From Oscillospiraceae bacterium (GTDB lineage: Bacteria > Bacillota > Clostridia > Oscillospirales > Ruminococcaceae): a DNA stretch of 28,918 nucleotides. Below the pieces are notes generated by a model. The model did no database searches. It saw only the letters and a list, made by a program, of their open reading frames with translations, and was not told the DNA's origin. The stretch lies in contig JAHHUE010000013.1 of assembly GCA_020024155.1 (NCBI GenBank), forward strand, positions 1 to 28,918, in the 5' to 3' direction. The translations under genes were made by a program, and so were the position numbers. Of this stretch, positions 1 through 6,495 are shown in pieces. Each line of letters opens with the position of its first letter. Position 1 is the first letter of the stretch.

Positions 1-134
1 AAGCATCTGATATTCAGGAAATTAGCAATGCAGCAGAACAAATATCTTCTGTTGTTCAGAATAACTCTGATATAAGCGAAGAATTGTTTTCTCAAACATC
101 ACTTGTTAGTCAGTTCTGTTTGTCAATTGACTAA
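1..134 (+). CDS. Methyl-accepting chemotaxis protein, C-terminal end (partial)
   Basis: Only the last 43 codons are present; the reading frame begins at base 3 and stops with TAA at 132-134. The peptide contains EISNAAEQISSVVQNNS and ends SEELFSQTSLVSQFCLSID. This is the typical end of the cytoplasmic signalling helix of methyl-accepting chemotaxis receptors, where family members read roughly ISxVVQxNSATAEESAAASEELSxQ...LVSQF. Such receptors control CheA kinase activity in polar arrays. Compared with that consensus the tail looks about ten residues shorter, mainly between the NS and SEEL motifs. The upstream part lies outside the window, so the sensor domain is unknown. A terminator follows 40 bases downstream. 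The family call is fairly sure; nothing can be said about the ligand. Confidence 0.72.
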   Translation, partial: ASDIQEISNAAEQISSVVQNNSDISEELFSQTSLVSQFCLSID

Positions 135-173
135 AAAATAGTATATTAACAATATACAAATATAAAAATAAAT

Positions 174-210
174 AAAACCACTAGCTCAATATTTTTTGCT
201 AGTGGTTTTT
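174..210. terminator. Bidirectional rho-independent terminator
   Basis: A perfect 12-bp stem, AAAACCACTAGC (174-185) with GCTAGTGGTTTT (198-209), encloses a 12-base loop. It has a T run on the plus strand and, through the leading A's, a T run on the minus strand. It lies between the convergent chemotaxis gene and the minus-strand pseudouridine synthase gene and can serve both. Confidence 0.85.
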
Positions 211-241
211 ATTTGAAAATTTAGATTTAAATATATAATTA

Positions 242-1174
242 TTATTTAATATTATCAAAATATTCTTTTACAAAACTACTGTTCAAAGCAAATGTTCTGC
301 TTGACAGATAAGACAAAATGTTATTTTTATTAATTTCTCCAAAACATAATTTATATGCACATAACATTTGACTTTTTAGCTTTTTAGAGGGGTTTCCATA
401 TTTTTTATCACCTAAAATAGGAGCTTTAAGATAACTTAAATGAGCGCGTATCTGATGAGTTCTACCTGTGATAAGAGTACATTCAATTAAATTGAATGTG
501 TTTTTTTTATATAAAGTTTTGAAATTTGTTGTTATATTTTTACTATCAGCATTTATAGGGGATGAGGTGACAATAACTTTTTTTGTTTGCTTATTTCGTG
601 TTAAAAAAGCGTTATATTCACCATCGATACTTTTATTGGTTATACAAATATATTTTTTTGAAAGTAAATTACGGCGTATGATATCATTCATATCTGATAA
701 AGCTCTATGATTTTTTGCTGCTATAACAATTCCTTCGGTCCCTTGGTCTATTCTATTACATAAAGCAGGTGTAAAGGTATTTTCGTTTACAGACGAAAAT
801 TGATTTTTAGACGATAGATATGAAATAATTATATCAATAAGGTTATCCTCATTTTTATTATCTGAATGACATAGTAATCCTTGAGGTTTATTGACTAATA
901 TGATATTATAATCTTCAAAAACTATATTAAGTTGATTTTTATATTCTTTAATATTTTTTTCTTCAATAGTAAAAAATTCATCGTTTATATATAATTCTAT
1001 TAAATCATCTGTATGAATCTTATAGTCAGCATCTTGCTTTTTACCATTTACTTTTATTCGCTTATTTCTAAAACTTTTATATAACATATTTTTTGGCATG
1101 GAAGGACATAGCTTTTCACAAAATCTGCTTAAACGAACACCATTATCATTTGTTGTTGCAATAAAACTTTTCAT
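242..1174 (-). CDS. RluC/RluD-family pseudouridine synthase
   Basis: This 310-residue protein has an N-terminal S4-like RNA-binding region (about residues 1-65) followed by a TruA/RluA-fold catalytic domain. It should isomerise uridine to pseudouridine in rRNA or another RNA. VNKPQGLL (94-101) and GRTHQIRAHL near the C-terminal third are family landmarks. The catalytic loop reads NRIDQGTEG with the essential Asp at 143; most relatives have HR(L/I)DxxTSG, so this copy is divergent around a conserved Asp. A second, more canonical paralogue lies at 21123-22040, so this one probably modifies a different site. A weak GTGGG-like ribosome binding site precedes the ATG. It is a single-gene unit convergent with the chemotaxis gene and divergent from radC. 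The exact target base cannot be assigned. Confidence 0.88.
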   Translation of the reverse strand: MKSFIATTNDNGVRLSRFCEKLCPSMPKNMLYKSFRNKRIKVNGKKQDADYKIHTDDLIELYINDEFFTIEEKNIKEYKNQLNIVFEDYNIILVNKPQGLLCHSDNKNEDNLIDIIISYLSSKNQFSSVNENTFTPALCNRIDQGTEGIVIAAKNHRALSDMNDIIRRNLLSKKYICITNKSIDGEYNAFLTRNKQTKKVIVTSSPINADSKNITTNFKTLYKKNTFNLIECTLITGRTHQIRAHLSYLKAPILGDKKYGNPSKKLKSQMLCAYKLCFGEINKNNILSYLSSRTFALNSSFVKEYFDNIK

Positions 1175-1274
1175 TTAAAAACCCACTTTTATTTTTTACT
1201 TAAATATTATATAATAAATAAGTATACACTAATTTTTATTGTGAGTAAATATTATATAAGGAATTATTTGATTA

Positions 1275-1961
1275 ATGAATTTACATGAAGGGCATAGACA
1301 ACGTCTAAAAGAGAGATTTATAAAAAATGGTTTAGAAGGCTTTGAGAACCATAATATTTTAGAGTTGCTATTGTTTTATTCCATTCCAAGAAATGACACA
1401 AATGAAATAGGTCACAAGTTATTAAATACATTTGGCAGTTTGTCAAATGTATTTGATGCATCTATTGAAGAATTATGCAAGGTTGATGGGATAGGTTTGC
1501 ATAGCGCAACACTTATAAAACTTATACCAGATATATGTAGCATATATAATATCGATAAAACAGAAAATGTAAAAATTGTTAATTCAACGAACAAGGCAGG
1601 GGAGTTTTTTGTTCCAAGATTTATAGGTAAATTAAGTGAAGAAGTTCATATAATGTTGCTTGATGATAAAAAGAAAGTTATAAAATGTGAAATGATATCA
1701 AAGGGGACAGTAAATGCAAGTGCTATTTCTATCAGAAAAATTGCTTCAAGTGCACTTAATAATAATGCAACTGGTGTTATTATAGCTCATAATCATCCAG
1801 GTGGAGTAGCATTGCCATCAAGTAAAGATATTTTGACAACAAAAAGAATATTTAATGCATTAAATCTTATGGATATACAATTGTGTGACCATATTATTGT
1901 TGCTGATGGCGATTTTGTGTCTATGCTTGACAGTGGTATGTTTGAAAATTTTAAAATATAA
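1275..1961 (+). CDS. radC: RadC-like JAMM/MPN-domain protein
   Basis: This 228-residue protein is typical in length for the RadC family (UPF0758). The N-terminal third carries a helix-hairpin-helix-like segment (CKVDGIGLHSATLIKLI, about residues 67-83), and the C-terminal half is an MPN/JAB domain. The JAMM zinc motif HxHx10D is complete: H172, H174 and D185 in HNHPGGVALPSSKD. The family is widely conserved and was once linked to DNA repair, but a biochemical role is not established; the zinc site suggests a metalloprotease-type fold. The start ATG at 1275 follows AAGGA at 1258-1262, and an in-frame stop lies directly upstream, so the start is secure. The gene stands alone and ends in a strong terminator shared with the convergent symporter gene. 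Confidence 0.9.
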   Translation: MNLHEGHRQRLKERFIKNGLEGFENHNILELLLFYSIPRNDTNEIGHKLLNTFGSLSNVFDASIEELCKVDGIGLHSATLIKLIPDICSIYNIDKTENVKIVNSTNKAGEFFVPRFIGKLSEEVHIMLLDDKKKVIKCEMISKGTVNASAISIRKIASSALNNNATGVIIAHNHPGGVALPSSKDILTTKRIFNALNLMDIQLCDHIIVADGDFVSMLDSGMFENFKI

Positions 1962-1997
1962 AAAACGGTTGAATTAAGTTCAACCGTTTTAATTTTT
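1962..1997. terminator. Bidirectional rho-independent terminator
   Basis: A perfect 12-bp stem, AAAACGGTTGAA (1962-1973) with TTCAACCGTTTT (1979-1990), has a 5-base loop and is flanked by A's on the left and T's on the right. It separates radC from the convergent AGCS symporter gene (stop at 1996) and can end both transcripts. Confidence 0.9.
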
Positions 1998-3363
1998 ATT
2001 TATTTTCAGAATAATCTTTTAATGATTTCAAAGCTTGGCCAGACATTGGAATTATAGCAATCATATTAAAAATAGTCATAAGTCCAACACCAATATCGCC
2101 TAAATCCCATACAAATGTGTATGTTGCAAGCCCACCAATGAAAAGCATGATAAGAGCAAATATGATATAGATAGTTTGAAATATTTTTTTATCTCCAAAA
2201 ATGTAAGAAACATTAGAACGAGCGTAGAAGAGAATACCAAGGAATGTTGAAAAACTGAAAAGCCACAATGTTACAGTAATGAATATAACACCAATACTAC
2301 CAAAATGATATTCCATTGCAATTTGCAATAATTCCATACCAGTAGCACCAGCAAGTAATTCAGAAGGTGCAAGCAACATAATCATTGCTGTACATGTACA
2401 AATTATAATGGTATCAATTATAACACCAAAAGATTGGAAAAGGCCAACTTTTGCAGGATGACTTGCATCTGCTGCCGCCGCTGCACAAGGTGCAGAACCA
2501 CTGCCAGCTTCGTTTGAGAATAGTCCACGCTTAACACCATTCATAAGTGCTGCACCAAATCCACCTGCAACAACTTGTCTAACACCAAAAGCTTCTTCAA
2601 AAATTCTAACCATTACAGAAGGTAAAATATCAAAGTTTTTGATAATAACAAATATAGCTATTGCAAAGTAAGAAACTGCCATAATAGGAACTATAATATC
2701 TAAAACTTTAACGGTTGAATTTTTTTTAATTAAAATTATTCCTGATGTTATAACAAGAATGACTGTTGAAACGATAGGCTTGATATTGAAAGCTGCTTGG
2801 AAAGAAGAGGATACGGAATTGCTGATAACTTGACTTACACCACCCCAACATAGTAAACCAGATATTGCAAATAATATAGCTAATACACTTTTCTTTTTGC
2901 CTTTTCCAAAAAAAGAGTGTATGTAGTATGCTGGACCACCACGGTATCCACCATAGATAGGGTCTTTTTCTTTATATAATTGAGCAAGAGTTGCTTCTAC
3001 AAATGCAGTAGATGAGCCAATTAAAGCTGTTATCCACATCCAAAAAACTGCGCCGGCACCACCTGCGGAAATTGCCGCAACAACACCAACCATATTACCC
3101 ATACCAACTCTTGTTGCTGTTGACAAAATCAAAGTTTGAAAACCGGAAATTGTACCACTTTTTGCATTATCCTTATTTTTGGATATTCTTATCATTTCTG
3201 GAAACATTCTAATTGGAAGAAAATTTGTTTTTATAGTAAAAAATATACCAGCAGGTATCAATATTAGTACTAATAAAGAAAAACCTATTGATGAGCCATT
3301 AGGTAAAGGAATTGTAAATAAATCTCCCCATAATAAATTGTAGATAAAACTAATAATTTTCAT
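1996..3363 (-). CDS. Sodium:alanine (AGCS-family) amino acid symporter
   Basis: This 455-residue integral membrane protein has about ten hydrophobic segments. The STATRVGMGN motif (residues 81-90) matches the conserved GTGN-like cation-binding region of the alanine/glycine:cation symporter family. GGPAYYI and SNEAGSGSAP are further family signatures. The protein should import alanine, glycine or a related small neutral amino acid with sodium across the cytoplasmic membrane. The start is fixed by AAGAGGT seven bases before the ATG on the minus strand. A LysR-type regulator is transcribed divergently from the 111-base spacer, so substrate-responsive control is likely. The family is clear but the substrate is not resolved. 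Length and motifs look complete. Confidence 0.95.
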   Translation of the reverse strand: MKIISFIYNLLWGDLFTIPLPNGSSIGFSLLVLILIPAGIFFTIKTNFLPIRMFPEMIRISKNKDNAKSGTISGFQTLILSTATRVGMGNMVGVVAAISAGGAGAVFWMWITALIGSSTAFVEATLAQLYKEKDPIYGGYRGGPAYYIHSFFGKGKKKSVLAILFAISGLLCWGGVSQVISNSVSSSFQAAFNIKPIVSTVILVITSGIILIKKNSTVKVLDIIVPIMAVSYFAIAIFVIIKNFDILPSVMVRIFEEAFGVRQVVAGGFGAALMNGVKRGLFSNEAGSGSAPCAAAAADASHPAKVGLFQSFGVIIDTIIICTCTAMIMLLAPSELLAGATGMELLQIAMEYHFGSIGVIFITVTLWLFSFSTFLGILFYARSNVSYIFGDKKIFQTIYIIFALIMLFIGGLATYTFVWDLGDIGVGLMTIFNMIAIIPMSGQALKSLKDYSENK

Positions 3364-3395
3364 TTTTATATACCTCTTGCGTTAATTTGATTATA

Positions 3396-3424
3396 AGTAT
3401 ATAATACAAACTATCATTTGTCTA
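3396..3424 (-). promoter_or_regulatory. Predicted promoter of the AGCS symporter gene
   Basis: On the minus strand, TAGACA (3419-3424, five of six to TTGACA) is followed after exactly 17 bases by TATACT (3396-3401, five of six to TATAAT). Transcription would begin near 3389 and give a leader of about 26 bases containing the AAGAGGT ribosome binding site. Predicted from sequence only. Confidence 0.6.
3406..3421. promoter_or_regulatory. Candidate LysR operator palindrome
   Basis: An interrupted palindrome, ACAAA-N6-TTTGT, lies in the spacer between the divergent symporter and LysR genes. It overlaps the proposed -35 box of the symporter promoter. LysR proteins bind short interrupted dyads in such divergent spacers (often described as T-N11-A), so this is a plausible site. 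The exact T-N11-A form is not evident and no binding data exist. Confidence 0.35.
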
Positions 3425-3474
3425 ATTTATAGTTTTTATAAAATACATTTAATTTTTAAATGAAGGTGATTTTT

Positions 3475-4362
3475 ATGGATTTACAAAGTTTAAGCATATT
3501 TATACAAGTTGCAGAGCTTAGCAGTTTTACAAAAGCAGGAGAAAAACTGGGGTACTCTCAACCTACTGTTTCTTTTCAAATAAAACAATTGGAAAATGAA
3601 CTAGGGGTTCAGCTTTTTGATAGAGTTGGACATACAATAAAATTGACAGACGCAGGCAGAGATGCACTTGGATATGCACAGCAAATATGTCATACAAGTC
3701 AAGAAATGTTGTTGGGTAAAAAAGGTAGAGAAAATATATCTGGTATAGTCAGGCTTGCAATGGCAGACTCATTATGTATGCCATTAGTAGCAAATAAGTT
3801 TTCAGAGTTTAGAGAAAAGTATCCAAATATATCACTTAAAGTGGAAGCAGCCGGAACATATAAACTATTTAAATTGTTAGAGCAAAACGAAACTGATATT
3901 ATCTGTACATTAGATAGTCGTACATATAATACAAATTATGTTGTTGTAAATGAAGAAATGATAGGAGCTAATTTTGTTGCATCTATTGATAATGAATTAG
4001 CCCAAAAAGACATTGTAACAATAGATGATTTATTAACTCAATCATTTATACTTACAGAAAAAGGAATGAGCTATCGCAGACTATTGGATGAAAATTTAGC
4101 AAAATATTCCATTGAATTACATCCAATTTTTGAAAATAGTAGCCCTGATATTCTTTGTCATCTTGTAGAACAAAATTTGGGAATTTCATTTTTACCAGAT
4201 TATGTTACACAAAAATCTATAAAGGAAGGAAAAATTTTAAAATTAAATGTAGAAAATTTTGAAATAGATATTTATAAACAAATACTTTATCATAAAGATA
4301 AATGGGTTTCTGCACCTATGAAAGCAACTTTAAACCACTTGTCTGATATAAAACTTATATAA
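3475..4362 (+). CDS. LysR-family transcriptional regulator
   Basis: This 295-residue protein has a winged helix-turn-helix at residues 1-60 (SSFTKAGEKLGYSQPTVSFQ, typical of LysR recognition helices) and a periplasmic-binding-protein-like effector domain from about residue 88. The start is placed at ATG 3475 because AAGGTGA (3462-3468) lies six bases upstream; an ATG fifteen bases earlier has no binding site in front of it. It is divergent from the AGCS amino acid symporter gene across a 111-base spacer with a candidate operator, the usual arrangement for a LysR protein controlling its neighbour. The effector is unknown but may be an amino acid taken up by the symporter. No strong terminator follows, so some transcripts could run towards uvrB. 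Confidence 0.93.
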   Translation: MDLQSLSIFIQVAELSSFTKAGEKLGYSQPTVSFQIKQLENELGVQLFDRVGHTIKLTDAGRDALGYAQQICHTSQEMLLGKKGRENISGIVRLAMADSLCMPLVANKFSEFREKYPNISLKVEAAGTYKLFKLLEQNETDIICTLDSRTYNTNYVVVNEEMIGANFVASIDNELAQKDIVTIDDLLTQSFILTEKGMSYRRLLDENLAKYSIELHPIFENSSPDILCHLVEQNLGISFLPDYVTQKSIKEGKILKLNVENFEIDIYKQILYHKDKWVSAPMKATLNHLSDIKLI

Positions 4363-4420
4363 TACATTATTATATAATAGATTTATCATAAATTTTTATT
4401 AGTAGTAATTTTACAAAATT

Positions 4421-4493
4421 ATTACAAAATATTATAGATAGAATATTTTAATTTTTCTATAGTTATGTTATAATATAATATTGCAAAATTATT
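4421..4493 (+). repeat. Short AT-rich direct repeats upstream of uvrB
   Basis: TTACAAAAT occurs at 4421-4429 and again at 4432-4440, exactly 11 bases apart (about one helical turn). A related TTGCAAAATTATT at 4481-4493 matches the first copy with its following bases (TTACAAAATTATT) at 12 of 13 positions. The copies flank the proposed uvrB -10 element. They could bind a regulator or may be chance in AT-rich DNA. Confidence 0.3.
4466..4474 (+). promoter_or_regulatory. uvrB: Predicted extended -10 promoter for uvrB
   Basis: TGTTATAAT (4466-4474) is a perfect TATAAT with the TGn extension. No good TTGACA-like -35 box is visible 16-18 bases upstream, which extended -10 promoters can tolerate. It lies 44 bases before the uvrB start and could drive the long downstream gene run. 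No LexA-box-like dyad (GAAC-N4-GTTC type) was found near it. Confidence 0.5.
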
Positions 4494-4518
4494 ATTTAGT
4501 TAAGAAAGGATGTGTGTT

Positions 4519-6486
4519 ATGGCAGAAAGATTCAAATTGGTAAGTGATTATAGGCCAATGGGTGACCAACCTAAAGCTATTGAATCTATTTCAGATGGAA
4601 TAGAAAAAGGTTTAAAATCGCAGACGATTCTTGGTGCAACTGGTACAGGTAAAACTTATGTTATGGCACAGATTATTGAAAAAATAAACCGACCAACATT
4701 GGTTCTTGCACATAACAAAACTTTGGCAGCACAATTATGTACAGAGTTTAGAGAGTTATTTCCGGATAATGCAGTTGAATATTTTGTATCATATTACGAT
4801 TATTATCAACCAGAAGCGTATATTCCTGCAAAAGATGTTTATATAGAAAAAGACAGTGCAATAAATGAAGAGATAGATAGATTAAGACATAGTGCAACAG
4901 CAAGTCTTTCAGAAAGACGAGATGTTATAATTGTAGCAAGTGTATCTTGTATATACTCGCTTGGTGACCCTATTGACTATCGTGAAATGGTAATTTCTTT
5001 ACGACAAGGTATGCAAAAAGATAGGGACCAATTGATGAAAGAATTGGTTAAGCTTCAATATGAACGCAATGATATGAACTTTATACGAAATAAATTTCGT
5101 GTAAGAGGAGATGTTGTGGAGGTTTATCCTGCATATAGCCATGAAACTGCTTTTAGAATAGAATTTTTTGGTGATGAAATAGACCGTATAAGAGAAATAA
5201 ATTATCTTACAGGAGAAGTAAAAAATACTGTAAGCCATGTTGCGATTTTTCCGGCAAGCCATTATATTATTTCAGATGAAAAGCTAAAAAAAGCACTTGA
5301 AAGAATTCAAGATGAGATGGATTGTCAGGTTAAAGAATTTACAAAAGAAGGAAAATTGATTGAAGCACAGCGTATTGCACAAAGAACAATGTATGATATG
5401 GAAATGCTTCAAGAAGTTGGCATTTGTAAAGGTGTAGAAAACTATTCATCTATTTTTGCAGGAAGAAAACCAGGGGAAACAGGTACAACTTTGCTAGACT
5501 ATTTTCCAGAAGATTTTGTATTGTTTATAGATGAATCTCATGTAACAATACCACAAGTCGGTGCAATGTATGGCGGAGATTTTGCAAGAAAGAAAAATCT
5601 TATTGAATTTGGATTTAGATTGCCAAGTGCTTACGATAACAGACCGTTAAAATTCGAGGAGTTTGAACAAAAGCTTAATCAAACAGTTTTTGTAAGTGCA
5701 ACTCCTGGTAAGTATGAGAAAGAACATAGTGAAAATACTACGGAACTTATTATCAGACCAACAGGTCTTGTTGACCCAGAGATAACTGTAAAGCCGGTTG
5801 AAGGTCAAATTGAAGATTTGCTTGATGAAATTCATACAAGAATCGATAGAAAAGAAAGAGTTTTGGTTACAACTCTTACTAAGAAAATGGCAGAAGACTT
5901 AACTGAATATCTTCAAAGTAAAAAAATTAAAGTAAAATATATGCACCATGAAGTCGATACATTTGAAAGAATGGAACTTATAAGAGATTTGAGAACTGGT
6001 GCAATAGATGTTTTAATAGGTATTAACTTGTTGAGAGAAGGTTTGGATATGCCGGAAGTTAGTCTTGTGGCTATTCTTGATGCTGATAAAGAAGGCTTTT
6101 TGAGAAGTGAAACAAGTTTGATACAGACAATTGGTCGTGCAGCAAGAAATGCAAACGGACAAGTTATTATGTATGCAGATTCTGTTACAAAATCTATGGA
6201 AAAAGCAATAACAGAGACATACAGAAGAAGAGAAAAACAACTTAAATATAATGAAGAAAATGGAATTATACCTCAAACTATAAAGAAAGATATAAGGGGT
6301 ATAATAGAAATATCTTCTAAAGATGATGATTTGGATAAAAAGCGTACAAACAGAATGTCAAAGGCAGAAAAAGAAAAGTTGATAGAAAAACTTACAAAAG
6401 AAATGAAAGAAGCTGCAAAAATTCTAGATTTCGAGCATGCTGCGTTTGTGCGTGATAGAATTGAAAAGTTGAGGAATTCAAAATAG
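4519..6486 (+). CDS. uvrB: Excinuclease ABC subunit B (UvrB)
   Basis: This 655-residue helicase-like subunit of nucleotide excision repair takes over damaged DNA from UvrA and recruits UvrC. Walker A is GATGTGKT (39-46). The damage-probing beta-hairpin region YYDYYQPEAY starts near residue 92. A DESH Walker B box, SATPG, GINLLREGLD and QTIGRAARN complete the helicase core. A C-terminal UVR motif (DFEHAAFVRDRIEKLR) is present for UvrC binding. The start is set at ATG 4519 because AAAGGATG (4505-4512) sits six bases before it; an in-frame ATG at 4510 overlaps that binding site. uvrA follows after nine bases with its ribosome binding site overlapping the uvrB stop, so the two are co-translated. 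All key motifs are intact. uvrC is not in the window. Confidence 0.98.
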   Translation: MAERFKLVSDYRPMGDQPKAIESISDGIEKGLKSQTILGATGTGKTYVMAQIIEKINRPTLVLAHNKTLAAQLCTEFRELFPDNAVEYFVSYYDYYQPEAYIPAKDVYIEKDSAINEEIDRLRHSATASLSERRDVIIVASVSCIYSLGDPIDYREMVISLRQGMQKDRDQLMKELVKLQYERNDMNFIRNKFRVRGDVVEVYPAYSHETAFRIEFFGDEIDRIREINYLTGEVKNTVSHVAIFPASHYIISDEKLKKALERIQDEMDCQVKEFTKEGKLIEAQRIAQRTMYDMEMLQEVGICKGVENYSSIFAGRKPGETGTTLLDYFPEDFVLFIDESHVTIPQVGAMYGGDFARKKNLIEFGFRLPSAYDNRPLKFEEFEQKLNQTVFVSATPGKYEKEHSENTTELIIRPTGLVDPEITVKPVEGQIEDLLDEIHTRIDRKERVLVTTLTKKMAEDLTEYLQSKKIKVKYMHHEVDTFERMELIRDLRTGAIDVLIGINLLREGLDMPEVSLVAILDADKEGFLRSETSLIQTIGRAARNANGQVIMYADSVTKSMEKAITETYRRREKQLKYNEENGIIPQTIKKDIRGIIEISSKDDDLDKKRTNRMSKAEKEKLIEKLTKEMKEAAKILDFEHAAFVRDRIEKLRNSK

Positions 6487-6495
6487 GAGAAAAAA

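Noticed and set aside
468..710. Plus-strand open frame inside the pseudouridine synthase gene
   Set aside because: Low-complexity hydrophobic shadow of a clear family member on the other strand.
4355..4377. TTATATAAT/ATTATATAA inverted repeat at the end of the LysR gene
   Set aside because: The stem is only A-T pairs and lacks a T run; too weak to call a terminator and expected by chance in such AT-rich DNA.
4363..4518. Possible LexA/SOS box upstream of uvrBA
   Set aside because: No GAAC-N4-GTTC-like or CGAACATATGTTCG-like dyad is present in the spacer.
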